The position numbers and the translations under genes were made by a program. A stretch of 64,000 bases of DNA, taken from contig NZ_QMIG01000024.1 of NCBI RefSeq assembly GCF_003287285.1, positions 1 to 64,000 on the forward strand, read 5' to 3'. Below the pieces are notes generated by a model that ran no database searches, was not told the DNA's origin, and saw only the letters and a program-made list of their open reading frames with translations. Origin of the DNA: Phytoactinopolyspora halophila. GTDB taxonomy: Bacteria > Actinomycetota > Actinomycetes > Jiangellales > Jiangellaceae. Positions within the stretch are counted from its first letter, which is position 1. Each line of letters begins with the position of its first letter. Shown piece by piece: positions 44,407-52,583 of this stretch.

Positions 44407-45069
44407 TTACCGTCGCCGCCTTTTATTAGGACTCTTTCCATATGCGGCGCGCACGTCGCGACGGATGCGCCGCGCCTGCCCACCACGAGTGCCCGGGCGA
44501 CGCCGTACCACCAGGTGAGCCGAATCGACCTGGGGCGAGGGCTGGAAGCTGCGTGCCGGAACTCGTGCCGCGATCCACATGTCGAACCGGGCCTGCCACC
44601 ATGCCACGTCGAAATTCCGGGGTTGGCTCGACGTCACACGCTTCGCAAAACCCCACTCCACGACGAGGTCTGCCGCGACGAGCGCGGTGTCGTCCGGACC
44701 GAGAAGGCGGCGCAGAAGCTGGGTGGAGATCGCGTACGGGATACTGGCGACCACGCTGTACGGCCGGTTCGGCAGCGGGACCGCACGGGCGTCCTCGGCG
44801 ACGACGCGAACGGTGCCGCCCGCGGCGAAGCGCCGTTCGAGACGCCTGACGAACCGGGGGTGATCTTCTACGGCGATCACCCGCGCCCCGGTACGCTCCA
44901 GATATGCCGTCAATGCGCCGGTTCCGGCGCCGAACTCGACGACGAGATCTCCGGTCGTCACCGCCGCGGACGTCACGAGCCGCCGCGCGACCGACGCGTC
45001 ACGAAGGAGGTGAATTCCAGGAGAGTTATTCGGTGAATTGCGATTGTGCCTGTTCCATGCAGTTGTCAT
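44407..45069 (-). CDS. Erm-like 23S rRNA (adenine-N6) methyltransferase
   Basis: The 220-residue protein is an Erm/KsgA-type methyltransferase: NSPGIHLLRDASVARRLVTSAAV, LVVEFGAGTGALTAYLE (SAM motif I), VIAVEDHP, VVAEDARAVPLP and the catalytic motif IV as SIPYAIST (usually N-I-P-Y; Ser is allowed in the general motif). The C-terminus is strongly basic (PNKRRRR). Erm proteins dimethylate A2058 of 23S rRNA and give macrolide-lincosamide-streptogramin resistance; whether this member does so is inferred. ATG 45069 is used (a GTG just precedes it); no good ribosome site. Its upstream region has a hairpin and a candidate leader ORF. Confidence 0.82.
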   Translation of the reverse strand: MTTAWNRHNRNSPNNSPGIHLLRDASVARRLVTSAAVTTGDLVVEFGAGTGALTAYLERTGARVIAVEDHPRFVRRLERRFAAGGTVRVVAEDARAVPLPNRPYSVVASIPYAISTQLLRRLLGPDDTALVAADLVVEWGFAKRVTSSQPRNFDVAWWQARFDMWIAARVPARSFQPSPQVDSAHLVVRRRPGTRGGQARRIRRDVRAAYGKSPNKRRRR

Positions 45070-45093
45070 CACACGGCCGTCTCGGGTCAGAAA

Positions 45094-45119
45094 CGGTTCG
45101 GCGGATATAGCCAGAACCG
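45094..45119 (-). promoter_or_regulatory. Hairpin 25 nt upstream of the Erm-like start codon
   Basis: CGGTTC-GGC (45094-45102) pairs with GCC-A-GAACCG (45110-45119): nine pairs, one bulge, a 7-nt loop. The position suits translational attenuation of erm, which is inference. Confidence 0.45.
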
Positions 45120-45240
45120 CTTACGCCGGTCATCGAGAAATGCGCGACCGCGCGGTCGACCGGGAACGAGAGTTCGCCGGGACCTGCGCGGTATGCGGCG
45201 TACCCGCGCTTGCCGAGTGTGTGATCAGCCAGCTGTTCGG

Positions 45241-45309
45241 CTACGCCGCGCTGGTGCGACGCAGCCGGCAGGAGGCCGTGCCTGCAATACCGTAAATCAC
45301 GTCATTCAT
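45241..45309 (-). CDS. Candidate erm leader peptide with an RLR motif
   Basis: A 22-codon frame begins MNDVIYGIAGTAS and then reads CRLRRTSAA to a TAG. R-L-R is a known macrolide-dependent arrest motif in some Erm leader peptides (ErmD type). It lies about 170 nt upstream of the Erm-like gene on the same strand. No ribosome site is visible and such a short motif can occur by chance, so support is weak. Confidence 0.25.
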   Translation of the reverse strand: MNDVIYGIAGTASCRLRRTSAA

Positions 45310-45431
45310 GATAACCGATCGCCGTCGTCCGTCGCCCCCGGGGTGCGGGGTCGGCCGACACGTGGACGGTTGGACGGTGCGAGCCGATCGCGGGAGGTGA
45401 CCGTGCGGGTCGCTGGTGGTCGGGACACCGC

Positions 45432-46451
45432 TCAGCGTGGTGCCCGGCCGGTACTTCCCCTCGTGACCAGGGCGGGAGTGTCCACCTGATAGTCGTCGAC
45501 ATCCTCGCCCCCGATCTTGGCGAGCAGGTGTTCGGCCGCGCGGGCACCGTGGGCCACGACATCCCGGCTCAGCGCCGACAGCGGCGGGTGCACGATATGG
45601 CACAACACGGAGTCCTCCCACGCCACGATCGAGACCTGTCCCGGAACGTCGACGCCCATCTCGTGGGCAACCGACGTGCCGGCCACTGCCATCACGTCGT
45701 TGTCGTAGATGATGGCCGTGGGCCGTGGCGTGAGGCTGAGCAGCCGCCGCGTCACCTGAGAGCTCTGCTCCGCGCTGTAGTCCGTGCTCATTCCGGCCGG
45801 CTCGTCCAGACCCAGCCGCGCCACCGCGGCGTCGAAGGCGGCCTGGCGCTGCTGGGTATGCAACATGCTCGGCAATCCGCTGACATGTGCGAGCCGGCGA
45901 TGTCCCAGGGCAGCGAGATACTCGACGATCATCGCCATGCCGGCCGAATCGTCGACCCAGACGCCGGGCAACGTGCTGCGCTCGGCCGGACCACCGATGA
46001 TCACTGCCGGTAGGTCCAGCTGTTCAAGGACGGGAAGTCGCGAGTCGCCCACCCAAAGATCGGCGATGAACGCGCCGTCGATACGCTGCTCGGCCCACCA
46101 CCTGCGATAGATCGCGATCTCCGCCTCGTGATCACTCACGATCTGCAGGTGCAACGCCACCGATGCGGCAGACAGCGCCGTCTCGATCCCCGAAATCAAT
46201 CTCATGAAGAACGGCTCGATGCCGAGGACGCTCGCCGGCCGCGCCAGGGCAAGCCCGACCGCGCCGGCACGAGCCCCTGACAGTGCCCGCGCTGCGCTGT
46301 TGGGATGCCAGTTCATCTCGGCCGCGAGCTTGAGGACTCGCTGCCGGGTTGCCTCCGACACCCCTGGCCGGCCGTTGAGCGCATACGACACGGCACCCTT
46401 GGAGAGGCCAGCACGCTTGGCGATGTCGGCGATCGTCGGCGGCTTGGTCAC
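45432..46451 (-). CDS. LacI-family regulator at the end of the peptide-type ABC operon
   Basis: The 339-residue regulator has the LacI helix-turn-helix TIADIAKRAGLSKGAVSYALNG and the hinge HPNSAARALSGARAGAVGLAL, then an effector domain with IIGGPAERSTLPGVWVDD and YLAALGHRRLAHVSG. GTG start at 46451 with GGGGAGG upstream. It is on the same strand as the ABC operon, 77 bp after the last ATPase gene. A perfect 16-bp LacI-type palindrome lies in front of the binding-protein gene at the other end of the operon; together they suggest a sugar-responsive system. Confidence 0.9.
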   Translation of the reverse strand: MTKPPTIADIAKRAGLSKGAVSYALNGRPGVSEATRQRVLKLAAEMNWHPNSAARALSGARAGAVGLALARPASVLGIEPFFMRLISGIETALSAASVALHLQIVSDHEAEIAIYRRWWAEQRIDGAFIADLWVGDSRLPVLEQLDLPAVIIGGPAERSTLPGVWVDDSAGMAMIVEYLAALGHRRLAHVSGLPSMLHTQQRQAAFDAAVARLGLDEPAGMSTDYSAEQSSQVTRRLLSLTPRPTAIIYDNDVMAVAGTSVAHEMGVDVPGQVSIVAWEDSVLCHIVHPPLSALSRDVVAHGARAAEHLLAKIGGEDVDDYQVDTPALVTRGSTGRAPR

Positions 46452-46528
46452 TCATCCTCCCCAGAATTCTGCGCATTCCGACGCGCTTCGCACCGTCATC
46501 ATTCCACCGGCGTCGGCACCACCAACAC

Positions 46529-47314
46529 TCATTTCTGCCAGCGTCGATCCAGGCGCGGCACCGACGCCAGGAGCTGCTGCGTGTACGGGTGCTGGGGATC
46601 GGTGAACACGGCCGTCGTCTCGCCCGTCTCGACCATGACCCCTTTTTGCAGGATGACGGTCTTGTCGCTGATGTAGTTGCCCAGCGCGAGATCGTGCGTG
46701 ACGAAGAGGATACCCAGTCCGTCGGCCTTGAGTTCGGCAAGCAGGTTCAACACGTCGATCCGGGTGGAGGCATCGAGCATGCTGATGATCTCGTCGGCGA
46801 CGAGGACCTTGATGTCGAGCAACAACGCGCGGGCAATCAGCAGGCGCTGCAACTGGCCACCACTGAGCTGGTGCGGGTACTTGTTCACCACGGCCGCCGG
46901 GTCGAGCCGCACCGCGTCGAGAGCGGCCTCCACCTTGTGCTGCCACGCGTCGCGGCCCATCGACGAGAAGTACTGGCCCTTGAGCATCGCGAATACGCGA
47001 TCCGCCTTGAAGATCGGGTTGAACGAGCTGAACGGATCCTGGAACACACCTTGAACGTGGCGATAGTAGTTCTTCAGACCGCGGCCCCGGTACGTGGAGA
47101 TGTCGACGCCGTCGAGCGTGATCGTGCCCGAGGTGATCGATGCCAGGCGCAGCACCATCTTCCCGATCGTCGTCTTGCCGCTGCCGCTCTCCCCGATCAG
47201 GGACACCACCTCGCCCGGATTGATGTCGAAGCTGACATCCTGCACCGCCGTCAGCTGGTTCGTGCCGAACGCACCCGTCCGATACACCTTCGATACTCGA
47301 TCAACCGTCAACAT
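46529..47314 (-). CDS. ABC transporter ATP-binding protein (DppF/OppF-like)
   Basis: The 261-residue ATPase has Walker A GESGSGKTTIGKMV, the Q-loop at GVFQDPFSSFNP, the ABC signature HQLSGGQLQRLLIARALL and Walker B LVADEIISMLD (Asp-Glu kept). The C-terminal segment HPYTQQLLASVP is typical of the oligopeptide/dipeptide branch. ATG 47314 is used; the GTG at 47320, overlapping the upstream stop as GTGA with GGAAGG ahead, is an equally good start. It partners with the following ATPase on the inner face of the membrane. Confidence 0.92.
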   Translation of the reverse strand: MLTVDRVSKVYRTGAFGTNQLTAVQDVSFDINPGEVVSLIGESGSGKTTIGKMVLRLASITSGTITLDGVDISTYRGRGLKNYYRHVQGVFQDPFSSFNPIFKADRVFAMLKGQYFSSMGRDAWQHKVEAALDAVRLDPAAVVNKYPHQLSGGQLQRLLIARALLLDIKVLVADEIISMLDASTRIDVLNLLAELKADGLGILFVTHDLALGNYISDKTVILQKGVMVETGETTAVFTDPQHPYTQQLLASVPRLDRRWQK

Positions 47315-47316
47315 CG

Positions 47317-48267
47317 TCACATCGCCTTCCAGCACGCCACCGAGTGGCCGGGCTCGATCTCCACGAACGGGGGCTCTTCCACACACTTGTCGAACGCCAG
47401 CGGACACCGGGCGCGGAACCGGCATCCGCCGGGAGGATCGAGCAATCCCGGTGGCGTTCCCGGAATCCCGGCAAGTTGCTGCTCCTCGTAGCGCACGCCG
47501 ACCTCGGGAAGTGACGAGATGAGCTGCTGCGTGTACGGGTGCCGCGGCTGTTTCACCAGCGTGTCGGCGGGGGCTTTCTCCGCCAGCTTTCCCGCGTACA
47601 TGACCATGATCGTGTCGGCGATCTGGTAGACCAGCGAGACGTCGTGGGTGACGAAGATCAGGCTGGTCACGAATTCCCGATCGCGGAACTCCGCCATCGT
47701 CTCGGCAACTGCCCGCTGCGTGGACACGTCCAGCGCGGACGTCACCTCGTCGGCGATGAGCAGGGACGGGTTCAACAGCGTCGAGAGCACCATCACGGTG
47801 CGCTGCTTCATCCCGCCGGACAGCTCGATCGGAAACATGGTCAAGACATCCCGGGACAGGCCCACTAGCTCCAGGCGACGCTCCAGCTCGGGACGGAGCT
47901 GTTTGAAGTCGACGCCACGCGACTCCAACAACTCGCGCATCATCGTGCCGATCTTGCGGATCGGGTTCATCGCGCTCATGGCATACTGCGGAATGATCGA
48001 CACGTCGGTGAACCGGAACCGGTTCATCGCGCGGTCGTCTTCCAGGGGCAACACGGAGCCGTCAAGTTCGACCGTTCCCCCGATGTGACGCATGCGGCCG
48101 TCGAGGCGGATCAGGCTCTTGCTGAGCGTCGTCTTGCCGCAGCCGGATTCCCCGGCCACCCCCATGATCTCGCCGTCCTCCACGGTGAACGTGACGCCGT
48201 CGAGGGCCTGTACGTCCCCGTGCACGGTGCGGTAATAGACCCGCAGGTCGTCCACGTGCAGGCTCAT
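47317..48267 (-). CDS. ABC transporter ATP-binding protein (DppD/OppD-like)
   Basis: The 316-residue ATPase has Walker A GESGCGKTTLSKSLI, signature ELSGGMKQRTVMVLSTLL, Walker B LLIADEVTSALDVS and the C-terminal Opp/Dpp extension with the four-Cys set near GGCRFRARCPLAFDKC plus a further Cys near the end (ACWKAM), a known Fe-S-like motif in this subfamily. It is 5 bp from the upstream permease stop and overlaps the next ATPase region by 3-4 bp. It provides the energy with its partner DppF-like protein. Confidence 0.92.
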   Translation of the reverse strand: MSLHVDDLRVYYRTVHGDVQALDGVTFTVEDGEIMGVAGESGCGKTTLSKSLIRLDGRMRHIGGTVELDGSVLPLEDDRAMNRFRFTDVSIIPQYAMSAMNPIRKIGTMMRELLESRGVDFKQLRPELERRLELVGLSRDVLTMFPIELSGGMKQRTVMVLSTLLNPSLLIADEVTSALDVSTQRAVAETMAEFRDREFVTSLIFVTHDVSLVYQIADTIMVMYAGKLAEKAPADTLVKQPRHPYTQQLISSLPEVGVRYEEQQLAGIPGTPPGLLDPPGGCRFRARCPLAFDKCVEEPPFVEIEPGHSVACWKAM

Positions 48268-48271
48268 ACGC

Positions 48272-49249
48272 TCACATCTCCCTCAACTTGGGGTTGAACA
48301 CCTCGTCCAGGCCGACGTTGGTGAGATATGCCGATCCGGTGATCGCCGTGATTGCCGCGCCCGGAAAGACGAACCACCACCACAGGCCCAACGACATCGC
48401 GGCCTGCTGGTTTGCCTGTTGCAACATCAGCCCCAGCGACATGCCGCCGCGCGGGCCCAGATTCAGGAAGTCGAGCGTGGCGGCGAACACGATGGCACCC
48501 GCGAACAGCAAGATGAAGGTCATGACGAGGTACGACGCCATGTTGGGCGCGATCTCGCGGCGGATGATGCTCAACGTGCGCACTCCGCTCAGCCGCGCGA
48601 GGTCGACGAAGTCCCGCGCTCGCAGGGACAGCGTCTGGGCCCGTACCGCCCGGGCGACCCAGGTCCAGTTGAACAAACCGATCACGAGCGCCTGCGTGGC
48701 GGTGTTGGAGATGCCGAGGTACGCGGTCACGACGATCACGACGACGAACACGGGCAGGACGAGGACGATGTTCGTGATCATCATCAGGATCTCGTCAAGC
48801 CGGCCACCCCGGTATCCAGCGACGAACCCCATCGTCATGCCGATGAACGCGGAGATGGCAGCGGCCATGAGCGCGACCTGGAACGTCGCCCGGGTGCCGT
48901 GTGCGAGCTGGGTGAACACGTCCTGGCCGGTCCAGGTTGTGCCGAGCCAGAAATCGCTGGACGGCGCCGCTCCCAGCGGTCCGGCGTTGCGCTCGCGCGG
49001 CCCGAACTCGCTGAACAACGGGCCCAGCAACCCGAAGAGGAGGAACGCGACGATCACGGACAGGCCGAGGATCACCTTCGGGTTACGTAACGCGAAGTAG
49101 AGCATCTCCGAGCGCCGGCGCCCGGCCAGTGCGGGAGCCGCGCCGAGCGGATCGGTCGTCGCCGTCTGGCCTGGTGCGGCACTCGCAGGATCGGGAGCCG
49201 GCGCGGCCGCGCCGGAGCGACCGGCAGGGCTGGACTTCATGTCGGTCAT
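48272..49249 (-). CDS. ABC transporter permease (DppC-like)
   Basis: The 325-residue protein has a Pro/Ala-rich cytosolic N-terminus (about 1-50) and six membrane segments. The conserved DppC-type pattern includes FWLGTTWTGQDVFTQLAHGTRATFQVAL, the EAA loop ARDFVDLARLSGVRTLSIIRREIAPN and a C-terminal tail TNVGLDEVFNPKLREM. ATG 49249 overlaps the upstream permease stop by 4 bp (ATGA); the frame to 50008 is a shadow. It forms the pore with the DppB-like subunit. Confidence 0.93.
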   Translation of the reverse strand: MTDMKSSPAGRSGAAAPAPDPASAAPGQTATTDPLGAAPALAGRRRSEMLYFALRNPKVILGLSVIVAFLLFGLLGPLFSEFGPRERNAGPLGAAPSSDFWLGTTWTGQDVFTQLAHGTRATFQVALMAAAISAFIGMTMGFVAGYRGGRLDEILMMITNIVLVLPVFVVVIVVTAYLGISNTATQALVIGLFNWTWVARAVRAQTLSLRARDFVDLARLSGVRTLSIIRREIAPNMASYLVMTFILLFAGAIVFAATLDFLNLGPRGGMSLGLMLQQANQQAAMSLGLWWWFVFPGAAITAITGSAYLTNVGLDEVFNPKLREM

Positions 49250-50247
49250 GCGCTCGCCCCCTGTAGCCCGGTCCGGGTACGCGGATCGACCCAGACGTAA
49301 ACGATGTCTATGACGAAGTTGCAGATCAACACGCCAATCACCACGAAGAGCACGATGCCCTGGAGCAGGAAGAAGTCCGTGCTGGTGATGGCGTTGAGCA
49401 GCAGCAAACCCAGCCCTGGGTAGTTGAAGACCACCTCGGTAACGATGTTCCCGGTCAGCACCACGCCGAGCTGCAGAGCCAGGCCGGTGATCTGGGGAAG
49501 CATCGCGTTGCGGAAGGCGTACTTGCGAATCAGCCGTGGCGGCGCGCCGAGGGCGCCCAGGTAGTTGGAATAGTCCGACTCCAGCTCGTAGATCACCAGG
49601 TTGCGCATCCCGATCGCCCAACCCCCGAGCGCGACGAGGAACAGCGACAAGAACGGCAACACCCAGTGCAGTGCCAGACTGCCGATGAAGGACATGGAGA
49701 ACTCCGGCACCAGGTTTCCGGAGTAGGCTCGCGAGCTCGGGAACCATCCGAGTTGCATCCCGCCGAACCACACCAGCAAGATCGCCAGCCACATGTACGG
49801 TGTCGCGGTCAGCAAGTACGAGACGGGCAGCACCGTGTTGTCGAGTGCCTTCCGCCGGGCCGCCAGCGCACCAAGCTTGTTGCCCACGTACCAGCTCAGC
49901 AGGATCGCCGGAATCAGCAGCGCGAGTGTGTACGGCAATGCCCCCATCACCAGATCGCCCACGGGCCTGGGAAACGACCACATGCTGATTCCCAGATCTG
50001 GCGGCCACGAGAACAAAGAGCCCCAGTAGTTGAGATACTGCTGCCAGATCGGCACGTCGAGGCCGAACAGGTTCTCGTAATATGCCTGCATGCGGGCTGC
50101 CGCCTCCGGATCGCGCAGCCCCGCCCGGGACACCATGTCCGAGATCGGGTCACCCGGCATGAACCGCGGAAGCATCCAGTTGATGGTCACGGCAACGAAC
50201 AGGGTCAGGGCGTAGATCAGCCCTTTTCGTCCGAGATATCGCCCCAC
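49246..50247 (-). CDS. ABC transporter permease (DppB-like)
   Basis: The 333-residue DppB-type permease begins MGRYLGRKGLIYALTLFVAVTINWMLPRFMPGDP, has six membrane segments, the large extracytosolic loop between the first two, and the ELESDYSNYLGALGAPPRLIRKYAFRNAML EAA-like loop. GTG 50247 has GAGGAGGT upstream. It is 103 bp after the binding-protein gene; a strong hairpin occupies that gap. Overlaps the DppC-like gene by 4 bp. Confidence 0.93.
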   Translation of the reverse strand: MGRYLGRKGLIYALTLFVAVTINWMLPRFMPGDPISDMVSRAGLRDPEAAARMQAYYENLFGLDVPIWQQYLNYWGSLFSWPPDLGISMWSFPRPVGDLVMGALPYTLALLIPAILLSWYVGNKLGALAARRKALDNTVLPVSYLLTATPYMWLAILLVWFGGMQLGWFPSSRAYSGNLVPEFSMSFIGSLALHWVLPFLSLFLVALGGWAIGMRNLVIYELESDYSNYLGALGAPPRLIRKYAFRNAMLPQITGLALQLGVVLTGNIVTEVVFNYPGLGLLLLNAITSTDFFLLQGIVLFVVIGVLICNFVIDIVYVWVDPRTRTGLQGASA

Positions 50248-50299
50248 AGGACCTCCTCGACCAGAGCCGGCGTCCGGCCCCCTTCGTGATCGGGTGACA

Positions 50300-50339
50300 T
50301 CGGTCCCGGCCGGACCGTCACCGGGCCGGCCGGGACCGA
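50300..50339. repeat. 14-bp intercistronic hairpin in the ABC operon
   Basis: A perfect 14-bp stem (50300-50313 with 50326-50339) and 12-nt loop sits between the binding-protein stop and the first permease start. Such structures often protect the 5' part of the mRNA and raise the amount of binding protein relative to permeases. Confidence 0.65.
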
Positions 50340-50350
50340 CGGATCGGTGG

Positions 50351-52144
50351 TCAGCCAGCCGGCTCGATCTCGGTGAACGTCATCAGCCCACCGAGCATGA
50401 ACTCGTTGGCCCACGTCGTCGGGTAGTAGTTGGGCGTATCCGGATCATCGGACGGCCAGTTCGTCCAGGTGGAGTCGTTCACCTGCGACCACAGGCCGTT
50501 GTACCAAAGCGGAATGATCACCATGTCTTCCAGCGTGATCTCCTGCAACTCGGAGACGATCTCCATGAAGCGCTCGTCGTCATCCGGATCATCGGTGGGC
50601 GGCGTGCCCAGCCGGGCGAGCTCCTGCGTGAGCTCCCACGCGTGCTCGTTCTCCACCCGGTGAGGGTTGTCCCGGTTCGCCTGCTCGTCCAGGACGGGTA
50701 GCTCATACAGGTAGAAGTACTGGGCAAACAGGTGGTTCTGCAGGAGCATCTGGTTGTCGAACACCAGATCGTAGTCGCCGGAGTCGCGCCGGGGATCCAG
50801 CTCCTGTCCGGGGTCGACGAAGTCGAGCACGACATTCACACCGACGTCGTGCAAGTTCTCCTCGATGACCTCGGCCGCCAGCTCCCAGTCGGTCCACCCG
50901 CTCGGCACGATGAAGTCCAGCTCCATGTCCTCACCGTCCGGCGTCTCACGCCAGCCGTCACCGTCCTCGTCGACGTAACCAGCCTCATCCAGGATGCGTT
51001 CGGCTTCCTCCGGGTCGTAGCTGAAGCCGTGTTCCTCCACCACCTCGTCGTCACGGAATCCCTGGTCGAGCCACAGCGGCAGCATCCCCGTGGGGTCGGC
51101 CTTCTCGACGATGCCCTGGTAACCCGTGTCGACGATGTCGTCCACGTCGATGCTGAAGGCCAGCGCACGGCGCAAGTCTGCGTCGTCGGTCGGCGACCGG
51201 TCGTGATTCGGGATCAGGGAGGCCGTATTCGCCGAGAGCATGTACGGCTCCTCGGAATAGAACGTGTGCACGCTCTCACCGAACTCAGGCACCTGGTTGA
51301 TTCCCGGCAAGAAGAAGTTGCTCAGGTCCAGCTCGTTCTGCAGGATCTGGCTCATCGCAACTTCGTTGCTCTCGTTGCGGAAATCCACGACGTAACGCGC
51401 GGCCATCTCCAGACCCAGATGCTCCGTGGCCCACCAGTCGTCGTAGCGCTCGTACCGGGCCCGGTTCTCGTCGTGGCTGTGGTATTCGTAGGCACCACTT
51501 CCGATCGTGATGTCCTCGCCCGAGGCCTCCGGGATCTCCTCGCGATCCATCTCGCCCCACGTGTGCTCCGGAACGATCTCGCGGTCGTAGAGCACGTTGT
51601 CCCACTGCCCGGCACGGGGGTCGGAGAAGTGGAAGCGCACCGTCAGATCGTCGACGACCTCCACCTCGTCGAGCCACTCGTCCAGCTCGGGAAACTCGAC
51701 GCCGGGAACGTCGCGCAGGTCAAAGGTGAATTTCACGTCATCGGCGGTGAGCTGCTCGCCGTCGTGCCACGTGATCCCATCACGGAGCGCGACCTCGTAG
51801 ACGTCCTCCTCGATCCATTCGCCGCTCTCGGCCAGCCACGGCTTCAGCTCGGCTTCCCAGGGATCGAACCAGAACAGCGTCTCGTACAGGAATCCGCGCA
51901 CGAACGTTGCCTCACCGTCGGTGTTGGGGTTCCAGTCCTCGTACGTGCCCCACTCCGCACCGCCGGTATACACCGTCTCGTTGCGTGGAAACTCGCCGGC
52001 GTTTGCACTATCAGCGTCGTCAGTGTCCTCGGCCTCGTCGACGTTCTCGCCGTCGGCTACATCATCGGTCACGTCCTCGGTACAGGCAGCCAGCACCAGG
52101 CCAGCGCCGGCAAGCGGAACCAGAAATCTCCTCCACTGACGCAT
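50351..52144 (-). CDS. Family 5 extracellular solute-binding lipoprotein (DppA/OppA type)
   Basis: The 597-residue protein has a signal peptide with lipobox LVLAAC (Cys21), an acidic linker, and the family 5 fold: WGTYEDWNPNTDGEATFVRGFLYETLFWFDPWEAELKPWLAESGEWIEEDVYEVALRDGITWHDGEQLTADDVKFTFDLRD is the recognisable core. It should bind a ligand outside the membrane for the DppB/C/D/F-like subunits. Family 5 proteins bind peptides, but many actinobacterial and Thermotoga members bind oligosaccharides; the LacI regulator and operator here favour a sugar. ATG 52144 has GAGGAG upstream. First gene of the operon. Confidence 0.91.
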   Translation of the reverse strand: MRQWRRFLVPLAGAGLVLAACTEDVTDDVADGENVDEAEDTDDADSANAGEFPRNETVYTGGAEWGTYEDWNPNTDGEATFVRGFLYETLFWFDPWEAELKPWLAESGEWIEEDVYEVALRDGITWHDGEQLTADDVKFTFDLRDVPGVEFPELDEWLDEVEVVDDLTVRFHFSDPRAGQWDNVLYDREIVPEHTWGEMDREEIPEASGEDITIGSGAYEYHSHDENRARYERYDDWWATEHLGLEMAARYVVDFRNESNEVAMSQILQNELDLSNFFLPGINQVPEFGESVHTFYSEEPYMLSANTASLIPNHDRSPTDDADLRRALAFSIDVDDIVDTGYQGIVEKADPTGMLPLWLDQGFRDDEVVEEHGFSYDPEEAERILDEAGYVDEDGDGWRETPDGEDMELDFIVPSGWTDWELAAEVIEENLHDVGVNVVLDFVDPGQELDPRRDSGDYDLVFDNQMLLQNHLFAQYFYLYELPVLDEQANRDNPHRVENEHAWELTQELARLGTPPTDDPDDDERFMEIVSELQEITLEDMVIIPLWYNGLWSQVNDSTWTNWPSDDPDTPNYYPTTWANEFMLGGLMTFTEIEPAG

Positions 52145-52196
52145 CGTGTCGCTCCTCTCTCGGGTACGTCGTCGCGGGTGGCGTTCGCGGGACATT

Positions 52197-52212
52197 TCGG
52201 GAGCGCTCCCGA
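52197..52212. promoter_or_regulatory. LacI-family operator, perfect 16-bp palindrome
   Basis: TCGGGAGCGCTCCCGA is a perfect palindrome with the central GC typical of LacI-family sites and close to the CebR cellobiose operator TGGGAGCGCTCCCA. It lies 53 bp upstream of the binding-protein start, so the LacI gene at the operon's far end is its likely reader. Confidence 0.75.
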
Positions 52213-52419
52213 GGGAGCTTCGGATACCCCTCGATGTCTTGGCTGTGTTGGGGGATGTCGCGTTGGCAGACACTCTGCTAGGCCGCCCGAGGCGCCGAGA
52301 GCGACCTACTGAACCGGATCACTAACGCAAAGAGAAACACAGCGGACATTTGACGTCAATACGCACGTACGTTGGTCGTTACGAAGATGAAATAGGAACT
52401 GAAACGAATAAGGTCGTCA

Positions 52420-52492
52420 CGCCCCCTCCCATGATCATGAACACCTATCGACCTATGTGGCCGGTTTGTGTTCATGATCATGGGAGGGGGCG
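52420..52492. terminator. Perfect 25-bp inverted repeat
   Basis: Arms 52420-52444 and 52468-52492 are perfect reverse complements, loop 23 nt. It lies 90-160 nt downstream of the aspS stop and could end the aspS transcript. It shares TGATCATGAACAC with the palindrome at 59908-59989. Confidence 0.65.
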
Positions 52493-52494
52493 AC

Positions 52495-52544
52495 CAACGA
52501 ACCGACATTATCGAGGTCATGGCCTCGATAATGTCGGTTCGTTG
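52495..52544. terminator. Perfect 22-bp inverted repeat
   Basis: Arms 52495-52516 and 52523-52544 are perfect reverse complements, with a 6-nt loop TCATGG. It begins two bases after the first hairpin and 40 bp from the aspS stop; a tandem terminator is likely. Confidence 0.65.
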
Positions 52545-52583
52545 ACGACCTCTACGTTCGGTGCCGGCGGCTGCGGAACGCGG

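Larger units (their letters stand above)
45073..45431. other. Upstream region of the Erm-like gene
   Basis: These 359 bp hold no gene I can firmly support. On the minus strand they contain a 22-codon ORF with an RLR motif and a hairpin just before the start codon, both listed separately. A plus-strand frame at 45141-45296 with CAVCG and fairly high GC3 was considered and not accepted. Confidence 0.5.
52145..52583. other. Intergenic region between the ABC operon and aspS
   Basis: The 439 bp contain no convincing gene. They hold the LacI-type operator (52197-52212), a weak TTGACG -35-like box at 52359-52354 on the minus strand with a poor -10, and two large inverted repeats (52420-52492 and 52495-52544). 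Confidence 0.6.

Noticed and set aside
45141-45296. Plus-strand 51-codon frame with C-A-V-C-G and fairly high GC3 upstream of the Erm-like gene
   Set aside because: No ribosome site and no recognised family. It could be a real zinc-ribbon fragment, but the evidence is too thin to annotate.
49250-50008. Long N-terminal extension of the DppC-like permease
   Set aside because: It runs through the DppB-like gene in another frame; the ATGA overlap at 49246-49249 fits the family start.
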